Source of the DNA: Chryseobacterium ginsenosidimutans
Lineage (GTDB): Bacteria; Bacteroidota; Bacteroidia; Flavobacteriales; Weeksellaceae
DNA length: 64,000 nt
Assembly (NCBI RefSeq): GCF_024807225.1
Contig: NZ_JANUCO010000001.1
Location: 4,216,001-4,280,000, forward strand
Direction: 5' to 3'
The notes below the pieces were generated by a model. It saw nothing but the letters and a program-made list of their open reading frames with translations. It was not told the DNA's origin and searched no databases. Shown one piece after another: positions 33,198 to 41,922 of this stretch (its first letter is position 1; the number at the start of each line of letters is the position of its first letter). Made by a program: the position numbers and the translations under genes.

Positions 33198-33231
33198 AAA
33201 CGGCGGATTTGAAATTTCAAATCCGCCGTTT
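33198..33231. terminator. Bidirectional terminator between the stress protein and sppA
   Basis: A perfect 34-base palindrome (arms AAACGGCGGATTTGAAA) sits between two converging genes, with A/T runs on both sides. Confidence 0.85.
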
Positions 33232-33252
33232 CTTTGTACAATATAATTTAGT

Positions 33253-35013
33253 TTAGTCGATCTTGATCTGGTAAGGCATTTCCATTTTCACCTCAGACTG
33301 TAGTTTTCTTTCTTCTACGATCTGTTGCAGGATTTCATAATTCGCCTTTCCTATTTTGCTTTTAACTACTCTTGCAGAAATATCATCTTCATTAAAGTCT
33401 TTAAAAATCTGCTCAAACGGAGTCATTCTTTTCGGATAAGATGAAACTGTGTAAGACGATTTTAAACCTGCTTTCTGAGCTGCAAATTTCACGGCATCAT
33501 TCAGTGTACCCAATTCGTCTACAAGACCGATTTGCTTAGCTCTGGTACCGCTCCACACTCTTCCACCTCCGATATTATCGATCTGTTCGAAAGTCTTTTT
33601 TCTGTTTTGAGTCACAAAATGCACAAATCTCTTATAAGTACCTTCAACGCTTCTCGTAATAAGGCTCACTCCGTAAGGTGTAACACCGTTTAAAGAAGAA
33701 TAATACTGAGAATTGGCGTTTGTAGCGACAATATCTGCACGGATTCCGTTTTTATTAGCAAGATCTTTAAAGTAAGGAATTACCCCGAAAACTCCGATCG
33801 ATCCTGTAAGTGTATTCGGCTCAGAATAAATTTTATCTGCTGCCATCGCAATATAATAACCTCCGGAAGCTGCATAATCTCCAAAAGAAACGATAAGCGG
33901 TTTTTTCTTTTTCAGTTGTTGAAGTTCAAATAAAATCTCGTCAGAAGCATTGGCGCTTCCTCCCGGAGAATTAATTCTGAAAACAACAGCTTTTACTTTA
34001 TCATTATTCTGAAGATCTTTAATATATTTAATGTATTGCTCAGAATGAATATCATTATAATTATCACCACCGTTGATAGAACCTGAAGCATATAAAACAG
34101 CCACTTTATCGCCCGATTTCTCATCATCAGAATAAGAAGCAACGTATTTTCCTAAAGAGATTTTATTTACCTTCTCATCATCTTTTAAGTTTAATTTTGA
34201 CTTAATTAATTGATCATATTCTGTTTTCTGAATTAATTTATCAGCCAACTTATATTTTAATCCCAAATCTGGAATCATTCCATATAAACTATCGACAATC
34301 GTTCTGAACTGAGCGGTATCAATTTTTCTGGAAACCGCCATTCTTGATGAAGTATTTTTCCAGATATCATTTAAAAGCGTGCTTAGCTGTTCTTTATTTT
34401 CTGGAGAAATATCATTTCTTAAGAAAGGTTCAACCGCAGATTTGAATTTCCCATGACGAATTACTTCAATCCCGATTCCGTATTTATCTGCAAAATCTTT
34501 ATAAAAAGTCACTTCCGTTGCAAGACCTTTAAGCTCGATCATTCCTGATGGATTCAAATAATATTGATCCGCAACAGATCCTAAATAATAAGAAGACTGA
34601 GAAACGGCATTTCCATATGCATACACAAATTTCCCGCTCTTTTTAAAATCCTGAATCGCATTTCTAAGATCATCAATCTGAGTAATCCCCGCAGTAAGCT
34701 GATCGGCTTCAATGCTTATCCCTTTAATATTATCATCAGTTTTTGCTTTATTAATGGCTTCAATTGCATCATAAATAAGAATACTTTTATTCTTATCACT
34801 AAAACCGAATAATCCTTTCTGCTCTTCAGTCGGGCTGTCTATTATATTTGTTTTTAAATTAATTGTAAGTACAGAATTCTTTTTTACAACCACAGACTCC
34901 TCACTTCCCATCGCACTAAACACAAGCATTATGATAAAAAAGAAGAAAAACACGGCACATAATATGACGATAGCCACTATATTTGCCAGTACATTTTTAA
35001 AAAAACTTTTCAT
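33253..35013 (-). CDS. sppA: Signal peptide peptidase SppA, 67K type
   Basis: Membrane-bound serine protease of family S49 that degrades released signal peptides. One N-terminal helix (ANIVAIVILCAVFFFFFIIMLVFSAMG) is followed by two tandem S49 domains, as in E. coli SppA. The N-terminal domain supplies the catalytic Lys (VIRHGKFKSAVEPF) and the C-terminal domain the catalytic Ser (FGDYAASGGYYIAMAADKI). Length 586 residues, standard for the long form. Divergent from folK, 19 bases away. Confidence 0.94.
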   Translation of the reverse strand: MKSFFKNVLANIVAIVILCAVFFFFFIIMLVFSAMGSEESVVVKKNSVLTINLKTNIIDSPTEEQKGLFGFSDKNKSILIYDAIEAINKAKTDDNIKGISIEADQLTAGITQIDDLRNAIQDFKKSGKFVYAYGNAVSQSSYYLGSVADQYYLNPSGMIELKGLATEVTFYKDFADKYGIGIEVIRHGKFKSAVEPFLRNDISPENKEQLSTLLNDIWKNTSSRMAVSRKIDTAQFRTIVDSLYGMIPDLGLKYKLADKLIQKTEYDQLIKSKLNLKDDEKVNKISLGKYVASYSDDEKSGDKVAVLYASGSINGGDNYNDIHSEQYIKYIKDLQNNDKVKAVVFRINSPGGSANASDEILFELQQLKKKKPLIVSFGDYAASGGYYIAMAADKIYSEPNTLTGSIGVFGVIPYFKDLANKNGIRADIVATNANSQYYSSLNGVTPYGVSLITRSVEGTYKRFVHFVTQNRKKTFEQIDNIGGGRVWSGTRAKQIGLVDELGTLNDAVKFAAQKAGLKSSYTVSSYPKRMTPFEQIFKDFNEDDISARVVKSKIGKANYEILQQIVEERKLQSEVKMEMPYQIKID

Positions 35014-35032
35014 AAATCAATCATTTCGTAAT

Positions 35033-35449
35033 ATGTCGCAACATAAAGTGGTTTTGTTACTAGGAAGTAATCTTGGAGATCAAAAAAAAAATTTAGAAAC
35101 AGCGCTGGAAAAAATCAAGAAAGGGGGAAATGAAATATTACAGATTAGTGAATTTTTAACATCCGAGCCTGTAGAATTTGCCAGTTCCAATATTTTTTGT
35201 AATATTGCAACGATAATATTTACACATCTTTCACCAATCCAGCTGCTTAATTTTGTTAAAAGCATTGAAATTGAGATGGGAAGAGTTAACGATTCTAAAG
35301 CAAAAGGAGGATATGCAGACAGAGTTATAGATATAGATATCGTTAAGTATAATGAATTAAAATTTTTATCAGAAAGATTGGAAATCCCTCACAAAAAACA
35401 TCTTTTTGAAAGAGAGTTTTCCAGAATATTATTAAAAGATTTTATCTGA
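35033..35449 (+). CDS. folK: HPPK, 6-hydroxymethyl-dihydropterin pyrophosphokinase
   Basis: Folate-pathway enzyme that transfers pyrophosphate from ATP to hydroxymethyl-dihydropterin. It starts MSQHKVVLLLGSNLGDQKKN at 35033 (a longer upstream frame would overlap sppA). LGSNLGD and the metal-binding DRVIDIDIVKYN are family signatures, followed by IPHKKHLFEREF. The 138-residue length is slightly short but complete. Confidence 0.92.
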   Translation: MSQHKVVLLLGSNLGDQKKNLETALEKIKKGGNEILQISEFLTSEPVEFASSNIFCNIATIIFTHLSPIQLLNFVKSIEIEMGRVNDSKAKGGYADRVIDIDIVKYNELKFLSERLEIPHKKHLFEREFSRILLKDFI

Positions 35450-35471
35450 AACAAAACATAAAACATATTGT

Positions 35472-36587
35472 ATGAAATTAGGTTTATTATTATTGGCCAC
35501 ATTGCCTATTGCTACTTACGCACAGGATAGTATAGCTGTTACTTCAAATAATAAGTACCCCAATACATTCTCTTCAGGTTCCGCCAATGTTCAACCTTTC
35601 GACAACAAGGCTAAAAGATTCAATGACTGGTCTGTATCAGTCGGTGGTGGTGTTGCTTTTATGGCGCACTCTGATCTTAAATCAATCACTGACAAGAAGA
35701 TCAATTGGGGTTATAATACCTATGTGAGTTTAGACAAACAAATTTCTCACGTATTTGGAATCAGCCTTATCTATCAAAGAGGTGAAACAACACAGAAAGC
35801 TCAACTAGAAGGTGCTGCAGGTATAGCTGCCGGAGTTGCAGAAGCGAAAACAAAGTATAATCAAGTTGCCTTAATGGGAGACGTTAACCTTTCGAATATT
35901 TTGAGAAGAGTTGACAATCATTCTCCTTACAGATGGGCTTTACATGGTTACGGAGGTATAGGTTTAATGAACTTCAATACATCATTACATGATAATAATG
36001 AGTTCAGATGGAGCACTACTCCCGCTAGAATCCCTCTATTTATTAATCAAAAATTAGATATTAATTCAGTTTATTATCAGTTTGGGGTAGGTGTGAAATA
36101 TAATGTTTCAAAACTTATTGACATTGAAGCCAGAACCATGTATATCATTAGTGGTGATGATGAATTTGACGGAGGTGGATATGCAGGTCCGGATGATTAT
36201 GATCCGGCTTCTAAAGTATCTAAATACAACATGATTGAGAAAAGAAGATCAGATAATGCATGGACTGTTAACTTAGGAGTTTCTTTCAAACTAGGAAAAC
36301 ATATGTCTCATCTTGCATGGCACGATCCTTTACAAGAAGCATATTACAGAGTTGATGTTTTAGAAAATAAAAGCACGGAGCTCGTAGTTTGTGAAAAAGG
36401 AGATCTTGACAACGATGGAGTTTGTGATGATTGGGACAGACAGCTTGATACTCCTGCAGGTGCAAGAGTTGACGGTGCGGGTGTTGCTTTAGATATGGAC
36501 TTGGATGGAGTTATCGACTTATACGATAAGTGTGTAACTGTTCCTGGACCGGTAGAAAACCAAGGTTGTCCTACTACAAATAAATAA
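35472..36587 (+). CDS. OmpA/OprF-like outer-membrane beta-barrel protein without the C-terminal OmpA domain
   Basis: A 371-residue secreted protein with a signal peptide (LGLLLLATLPIATYAQ). An N-terminal beta-barrel of about 275 residues (SVSVGGGVAFMAHSD, NHSPYRWALHGYGGIGL, DIEARTMYIISGDDEFDGGG) is followed by calcium-binding thrombospondin type 3 repeats (KGDLDNDGVCDDWDRQLDTP, DMDLDGVIDLYDKC). It stops right after QGCPTTNK, where the paralogue downstream continues into a peptidoglycan-binding OmpA domain. It therefore forms a barrel without a cell-wall anchor. Confidence 0.88.
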   Translation: MKLGLLLLATLPIATYAQDSIAVTSNNKYPNTFSSGSANVQPFDNKAKRFNDWSVSVGGGVAFMAHSDLKSITDKKINWGYNTYVSLDKQISHVFGISLIYQRGETTQKAQLEGAAGIAAGVAEAKTKYNQVALMGDVNLSNILRRVDNHSPYRWALHGYGGIGLMNFNTSLHDNNEFRWSTTPARIPLFINQKLDINSVYYQFGVGVKYNVSKLIDIEARTMYIISGDDEFDGGGYAGPDDYDPASKVSKYNMIEKRRSDNAWTVNLGVSFKLGKHMSHLAWHDPLQEAYYRVDVLENKSTELVVCEKGDLDNDGVCDDWDRQLDTPAGARVDGAGVALDMDLDGVIDLYDKCVTVPGPVENQGCPTTNK

Positions 36588-36618
36588 ATCATTTAATTAA
36601 CTAAATAAAAAATACACT

Positions 36619-38079
36619 ATGAAATTAAGTTTAGCAATTGTTGCATTAGCATTAGCTGTTCCTACAGCCAGCTTTGCACAAGACTCAACTGCAGTAGTTT
36701 CAAATGGAGAATATCCAAATACATTCTCTTCAGGCTCTGCGAATGTTTCCCCATTTACAAATAAATCGAAAAGATTCAACGATTGGGCGATCTCAGTTGG
36801 TGCGGGTGTACCATTGATTCAATCTGCAGATTTAACATCTATAAAGAATGGTAACGGTAAAAACCTTTTTGGTTATTCTGCATATATCAGTATTGATAAA
36901 GCTATTACACATGCTTTTGGTATTAACTTACAGTACGATAGAGGAGAAACAAGACAAGGATGGTTCAATACCAAAGATGCTGCTCCTGCAAATGCTTCTG
37001 CATATCAACAAGTAGCTGCAAGAACTCAATATGATGCGATTACATTATTAGGAGACATTAACTTTTCAAATTTATTGAGAAGAGTTGATAACCATTCTCC
37101 TTACAGATGGGCATTACACGGATACGCAGGTATCGGAACTTTAGCTTATAGAGCGTACCAGAAAGACGAAACAGGACAAAGAATGGTAACAGAACTTAAG
37201 CCATTCCAACTTGGTTCTATGTTCGCACAAGCCGGTGCCGGTGTTAAATATAAAGTTAACAGAAGAATCGATATCGAAGGTAGATTAATGTATGGTGTTA
37301 CAGGTGATGATGAATTCGATGGTGGAGGTGACAAATACAGTGCAATCAACAAACGCGAAGAGCAGGTTTCTGATAACTTCTTTAACGCAACGATAGGTGT
37401 TTCTTTAAAACTTGGAAAACACGAATCTCACTTAATGTGGCATGACCCACTTCAGGAAATCTATTACAAATTAGATGTATTGGCAAACAAAAACCAAGAT
37501 ATCGAAGTTTGTAAAAAAGGAGATCTTGATAATGATGGTGTTTGCGACGATTGGGACAGACAGCTTGATACTCCTGCAGGTGCAAGAGTTGACGGTGCTG
37601 GTGTTGCTCTTGATACTGATCTTGATGGTGTAATTGACCTTTACGATAAGTGTGTAACTGTTCCTGGACCGGTAGAAAACCAAGGTTGTCCTACAACTAC
37701 TCCTCCAGTAACTGGACCAATTGTAGAAACAGAAACGAAATTAGATGGTATCGAGTTTGATTTGAACTCAGACAGAATTTTACCTTCTAATACTCCTATC
37801 TTGAACAATGCAGTTAGTTATATCAACTCTTCAAACGGATCTTATACAGTAATCGGTGCTACAGATACAAGAGCTTCTGATGCTTATAACCAAAAATTAT
37901 CTGAAAGAAGAGCTAACAGCGTTAAAAAATATCTAATTAAAAACGGTGTTCAGTCTGATAAATTAAACTCAGTAGGTAGAGGTGAAAAAGACCTTAAATA
38001 TCCTGAGTGCGACCCTGCTACTAAATGTCCTGAATGGAAAAACAGAGCAAATAGAAGAGTTTACTTCGAAGCTAAATAA
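36619..38079 (+). CDS. OmpA-family outer-membrane porin with TSP3 repeats
   Basis: A 486-residue protein with the same layout as the previous gene plus a C-terminal OmpA domain. Signal peptide (LSLAIVALALAVPTASFAQ), beta-barrel, TSP3 repeats (KGDLDNDGVCDDWDRQLDTP, DTDLDGVIDLYDKC), a short Pro-rich linker, then LDGIEFDLNSDRILPSN, GATDTRASDAYNQKLSERRA and NRRVYFEAK, which bind peptidoglycan. Likely a major structural outer-membrane protein. The TSP3 DNA shares runs of about 50 identical bases with the preceding gene, far more than the barrels do. Confidence 0.93.
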   Translation: MKLSLAIVALALAVPTASFAQDSTAVVSNGEYPNTFSSGSANVSPFTNKSKRFNDWAISVGAGVPLIQSADLTSIKNGNGKNLFGYSAYISIDKAITHAFGINLQYDRGETRQGWFNTKDAAPANASAYQQVAARTQYDAITLLGDINFSNLLRRVDNHSPYRWALHGYAGIGTLAYRAYQKDETGQRMVTELKPFQLGSMFAQAGAGVKYKVNRRIDIEGRLMYGVTGDDEFDGGGDKYSAINKREEQVSDNFFNATIGVSLKLGKHESHLMWHDPLQEIYYKLDVLANKNQDIEVCKKGDLDNDGVCDDWDRQLDTPAGARVDGAGVALDTDLDGVIDLYDKCVTVPGPVENQGCPTTTPPVTGPIVETETKLDGIEFDLNSDRILPSNTPILNNAVSYINSSNGSYTVIGATDTRASDAYNQKLSERRANSVKKYLIKNGVQSDKLNSVGRGEKDLKYPECDPATKCPEWKNRANRRVYFEAK

Positions 38080-38101
38080 TAAACTTATTAGTAAATTATA
38101 T

Positions 38102-38128
38102 AAAAGTCACGCTTTGCGTGGCTTTTTT
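38102..38128 (+). terminator. Terminator of the tandem porin genes
   Basis: AGTCACGC pairs with GCGTGGCT around a TTT loop, followed by a run of T. Confidence 0.85.
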
Positions 38129-38157
38129 TATTATATTACTTTCATTATTTTTATCAC

Positions 38158-40059
38158 ATGATTTCTCAACAAGATCTTCAAGAGTTAAAATTTAAAACCC
38201 TGAAACATTTTTGGGGTTACGATAACTTCCGTGATTCTCAGGAAGCGATTATCGATGCGGTTATTAATGAAAAAGACACTCTTGTTCTGTTGCCTACAGG
38301 TGCCGGAAAATCTCTTTGTTACCAACTTCCGGCTTTGCTGAAAGAAGGAACCTGTCTTATTATATCTCCGCTTTTGGCGTTGATGAAAGATCAGGTGAAT
38401 CACTTAAAATCAAGAGGAATTGAAGCAGAATATCTATCTTCTGAATTAGATGAATACGATGCGGAAGGTATTTATGACCGTTGTAAAGACGGATTAACAA
38501 AAATGCTCTATATCTCTCCGGAAAGATTAACAAACAAACAGTTTCTTCAGAATATTGAAGAAATTCAAATGTCATTTATTGCGGTGGATGAAGCGCATTG
38601 TATTTCAGAATGGGGACAAGATTTCAGACCAAGTTATCAGAATATAAAAGATTTCAGGCTTAATCATCCTAAAATTCCTTGTCTTGCGTTAACAGCGACG
38701 GCAACTTCTAAAGTTTTAGAAGAAATTAAAATAAAACTTGAATTAAAAGATCCGCAAGTTTTCCAGAAAAGTTTTAGAAGAGAAAATATCAGAATCTTTA
38801 CGGAAGAAATTTCCGATAAGTTTCAACGTGTTTTTGATATTTTAAAATTCACCAATGAGTCGGGAATTATCTATGTAAGAACAAGAAAAGAAGCTGAGCA
38901 GTTATCAGAATACTTGCGTAAAAATAAGTTGAATAATGTTGATTTTTTCCATGCAGGTTTAACAACAAAAGAAAAAAATACCAGACAAAACATTTGGAAT
39001 AACAGTGACAACAATGTTCTTATTTCTACAAATGCCTTTGGAATGGGGATTGACAAAGACAATGTCCGTTTTGTGATTCACTACTCTCCTGCTCCTTCTA
39101 TCGAAAATTATTATCAGGAAATCGGAAGATCCGGAAGAGACGGAAAAGAAAGTTTTGCATTTTTACTCTGGAATAAACAGGAAATTTTAAATTTTGATCA
39201 AATATTAAAAAATCAAATTCCGAATAAATCTGAGTTTTTAAAAATTATCAATTACCTCTACTCTATTTTTCAGGTGGCAGAATTTGAATTACCGGAGAAA
39301 GTATTTCAATTAAATTCAGTCGGAATTCAGAATTTCACCAAGTTATCGAATGCAAAAATTAAAAATGTTTTAAATTTTCTTCACAATCAGGAAATTATTT
39401 ATTTTAATGAAAATAAAAGCCTGTCGTCCTTACAATTGTTGATGCAGGCTGATGAAATAGATCAGTTACCACAAAAAGACGCCTATTTTATTGAATTAAT
39501 GCTTCGTACCATTTCCGGAATTACTACTCATAAAGTAATGTTCAGCGAACAACAGGTTAGTAGTAAAATCGGAGTAGATATTCATTTAATCAAAGAAAGG
39601 CTGAAAGAACTTCAGCAAAAAGGATATGTGGAATATATTGATGGCGCTTTATCTAGTATTAAATTTTTAAAACCCAGAGACGAAAGAGTTATTAATTCAG
39701 CGTATTGGAAACTTTTTGAGCATATTCAGAAAAGTAAAATCCAGAAATGGGAAGAAATGAAGTTTTACATTGAAGACCATCAATATTGTAAAATGAAACT
39801 AATTCTTGCCTATTTTGGTGAAAAAAACTCTAAAAACTGTGGTCAATGTTCGGTTTGTGAAAAGAATAAACATTCGATTTTTGGAAAGAATATTTCTGAT
39901 CAAATTACTAATATATTAGGAAAAAAACCTTCGACTATTGAAGAACTTTCGATTCAGTTAAGCTATCATTCCAAAGAAAATATTTTGGAAAACCTGATTT
40001 TCTTATTGGATTCAGGAAAAGTAAAAATGCTGAATTTTAGAACGTATGCTTTAGCATAA
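38158..40059 (+). CDS. recQ: RecQ-family ATP-dependent DNA helicase
   Basis: A 3'-5' helicase of repair and recombination. Motif I is LLPTGAGKSLCYQLP (residues 45-59), motif II VDEAHCISEWGQDFRPSY, motif III CLALTATA and motif VI YQEIGRSGRDG. The RQC zinc ligands appear as CKMKLILAYFG and NCGQCSVC, followed by a winged-helix segment. There is no HRDC domain, so the 633-residue protein is the shorter form common in Bacteroidetes. Monocistronic. Confidence 0.95.
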   Translation: MISQQDLQELKFKTLKHFWGYDNFRDSQEAIIDAVINEKDTLVLLPTGAGKSLCYQLPALLKEGTCLIISPLLALMKDQVNHLKSRGIEAEYLSSELDEYDAEGIYDRCKDGLTKMLYISPERLTNKQFLQNIEEIQMSFIAVDEAHCISEWGQDFRPSYQNIKDFRLNHPKIPCLALTATATSKVLEEIKIKLELKDPQVFQKSFRRENIRIFTEEISDKFQRVFDILKFTNESGIIYVRTRKEAEQLSEYLRKNKLNNVDFFHAGLTTKEKNTRQNIWNNSDNNVLISTNAFGMGIDKDNVRFVIHYSPAPSIENYYQEIGRSGRDGKESFAFLLWNKQEILNFDQILKNQIPNKSEFLKIINYLYSIFQVAEFELPEKVFQLNSVGIQNFTKLSNAKIKNVLNFLHNQEIIYFNENKSLSSLQLLMQADEIDQLPQKDAYFIELMLRTISGITTHKVMFSEQQVSSKIGVDIHLIKERLKELQQKGYVEYIDGALSSIKFLKPRDERVINSAYWKLFEHIQKSKIQKWEEMKFYIEDHQYCKMKLILAYFGEKNSKNCGQCSVCEKNKHSIFGKNISDQITNILGKKPSTIEELSIQLSYHSKENILENLIFLLDSGKVKMLNFRTYALA

Positions 40060-40133
40060 GTAATGAGTAATTGGTAATTTTATTACGTGGAAAATTCACA
40101 ATCCATAACTTATAATTTATAATTCAAAGACCT

Positions 40134-40141
40134 TATCTTTG
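40134..40141 (+). promoter_or_regulatory. -7 box of fmt, nearly leaderless
   Basis: TATCTTTG ends four bases before the fmt ATG at 40146, so the transcript probably has little or no leader. Confidence 0.5.
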
Positions 40142-40145
40142 CACC

Positions 40146-41093
40146 ATGAAATCATTGAAAGTCGTATTTTTAGGAACTCCCGAGTTTGCAAAGACTTCGT
40201 TGGAGGCTATTCACCAATCTCATCATGAAGTGGTAGGCGTTGTAACGGTTGCCGATAAAGCAAGCGGACGCGGACAAAAAATCAATCAGTCTCCGGTAAA
40301 AGTTTTTGCTGTAGAAAATAATATTCCTGTTTTTCAGCCTGAAAAATTAAGAAATACTGAATTTTTAGACGAATTAAGAAAATTAGATGCCGATGTTTTT
40401 GTTGTTGTCGCTTTCAGAATGATGCCTAAAGTTTTGTTTGAAATGCCAAAAATGGGAACTTTCAACCTTCATGCTTCCCTACTTCCGGATTACAGAGGTG
40501 CAGCTCCGATTAATTATGCCGTGATTAACGGTGAAGAAAAATCGGGGGCAACTACTTTTTTTATCAATGAAAAAATTGATGAAGGAAATATTTTATTGCA
40601 GGAAGAAATTCCGGTGTTGGAAGATGAAAATGCAGGAAGTCTTCACGACAGATTAATGGAAATGGGTTCTAAATTGGTGGCAAAAACATTGGACGGTCTT
40701 GCAGAAAATTCAATTATTGAAAAACCTCAACCGGAAGTTGAACATCCGAAAAATGCTTTTAAAATTTTTAAAGAAGATACAAGAATCCACTGGACGAAAA
40801 CTTCAAAACAAGTTCATCAGTTTATTCTGGGAATGTCGCCTTATCCTGCTGCGTTCACAACATTGAAAATCGGAGAAGAAGAAAAAGGACTAAAAATATT
40901 CGGTGGAAAATTTGAACTTTCCAATCATGAAAAACCTGTCGGAAGTTTAGATATTTCAAAAAATGAATTTAAAATCTATACTCTAGACGGTTTCTATTTT
41001 CCTTTAGAATTACAATTGGAAGGAAAGAAAAGAATGAATATCAAAGATTTTCTGAATGGTTTCAGAAATTTTGACGAAATAAAAATGGCTTGA
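40146..41093 (+). CDS. fmt: Methionyl-tRNA formyltransferase
   Basis: Formylates initiator Met-tRNA using 10-formyl-tetrahydrofolate. The N-terminal Rossmann-like domain shows VVFLGTPEFAKTSLEAI and the catalytic region FNLHASLLPDYRGAAPINYAVING (Asn, His and Asp of the formyltransferase site), followed by GATTFFINEKIDEGNIL. The C-terminal OB-like domain gives the usual 315 residues. The stop codon lies inside the terminator stem. Confidence 0.97.
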   Translation: MKSLKVVFLGTPEFAKTSLEAIHQSHHEVVGVVTVADKASGRGQKINQSPVKVFAVENNIPVFQPEKLRNTEFLDELRKLDADVFVVVAFRMMPKVLFEMPKMGTFNLHASLLPDYRGAAPINYAVINGEEKSGATTFFINEKIDEGNILLQEEIPVLEDENAGSLHDRLMEMGSKLVAKTLDGLAENSIIEKPQPEVEHPKNAFKIFKEDTRIHWTKTSKQVHQFILGMSPYPAAFTTLKIGEEEKGLKIFGGKFELSNHEKPVGSLDISKNEFKIYTLDGFYFPLELQLEGKKRMNIKDFLNGFRNFDEIKMA

Positions 41094-41108
41094 TTTCTCA
41101 AGCCATTT
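41083..41108 (+). terminator. Hairpin overlapping the fmt stop codon
   Basis: AAATGGCTTGA (41083-41093, including the TGA stop) pairs perfectly with TCAAGCCATTT (41098-41108). The T tract after it is weak, so termination is probable but not certain. Confidence 0.6.
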
Positions 41109-41297
41109 CTAATATGTTTTAATTGTGAGTCAACTCTATTTATTGTTAATTTCAAGCCTAAACTTGCAACGTAAAATTGACCATTCACAAAACGGAAAAA
41201 GTATTGCCGAAGTAGAGGCTTTCAAAGAGCTTTAGTTCAAGGAAGAGTGCACATAGAGAATGCTTTTTCAATACTTTAAACTTACAAAAAAAGCAGT
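41109..41297. other. Intergenic stretch with a possible degraded coding remnant
   Basis: No intact gene. In one plus-strand frame around 41190-41280 the words RGFQRALVQGRVHIENAFSIL can be read before a stop. This faintly recalls the end of DDE-type transposases. The stretch is too short and degraded to name. Confidence 0.25.
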
Positions 41298-41714
41298 TTA
41301 TTCTAAACTCTTTAAATCTCGTCTAATCATGCAATTTTTAAAATTTTCATCACATTTTTCATAAATTATTAATGTTTGTAAATCATCCTCATTAAATTGC
41401 CACAATGAAAATCCTTCTTTATTCTTAGTTTCATAAAACTTTAAGTTTTTATATTTTTTTTGATTTAAAATTTCATAAACATCAACAATTTCCATTTTTT
41501 CACTTGAGTTATAAATTTTTACATAGTAATAAAATACAATAGCTCTTTTAGGATAGTTTACAAATACTTTAAAATCATTTGCTTTAACATCCTTAAAAGT
41601 CCATTGATTATTATCTGTTAATTTATAAATCATTTCACCACCATTAAATCTATATTCTTGCGAAAATGAAAATGAAAAAATTAGTAAAGTGATTAATATA
41701 TATGCATTTCTCAT
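41298..41714 (-). CDS. Hypothetical secreted protein
   Basis: A 138-residue protein with a signal peptide (MRNAYILITLLIFSFSFSQE) and a mature domain containing MIYKLTDNNQWTFKDVKANDF, VFYYYVKIYNSSEKMEIVDVYEIL and two Cys near the end (KCDENFKNCMI). No family recognised. It starts five bases after the stop of a 57-residue membrane protein, so the two are likely one transcript. Confidence 0.7.
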   Translation of the reverse strand: MRNAYILITLLIFSFSFSQEYRFNGGEMIYKLTDNNQWTFKDVKANDFKVFVNYPKRAIVFYYYVKIYNSSEKMEIVDVYEILNQKKYKNLKFYETKNKEGFSLWQFNEDDLQTLIIYEKCDENFKNCMIRRDLKSLE

Positions 41715-41719
41715 AGAAA

Positions 41720-41893
41720 TTATCTAAAAACATAATATAACCATGTTGATATAGCAAAACCTACAATAAATCGTAATAATTTTTGCCCAAATGTGTCATT
41801 TTCTATACTTGTAAATATAAATACGAACCAACCAAAAGCATAACATAGGAATAGATAAATAACAACTCCAATAATTGTAATAAATATGGTCAT
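41720..41893 (-). CDS. 57-residue membrane microprotein
   Basis: The minus strand from the ATG at 41893 encodes MTIFITIIGVVIYLFLCYAF followed by GWFVFIFTSIENDTFGQKLL and RFIVGFAISTWLYYVFR. Two hydrophobic helices are separated by a polar ENDTFGQK turn, typical of a small inner-membrane protein. Its stop is five bases before the next start. No family recognised. The clean helix-turn-helix layout and tight spacing argue that it is real. Confidence 0.6.
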   Translation of the reverse strand: MTIFITIIGVVIYLFLCYAFGWFVFIFTSIENDTFGQKLLRFIVGFAISTWLYYVFR

Positions 41894-41922
41894 TTGTCCG
41901 GTTTTTCTAAAATTGCAGACAT

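Noticed and set aside
41109..41297. Possible transposase remnant
   Set aside because: Only one short, stop-broken stretch with weak likeness; not enough to call a mobile element.
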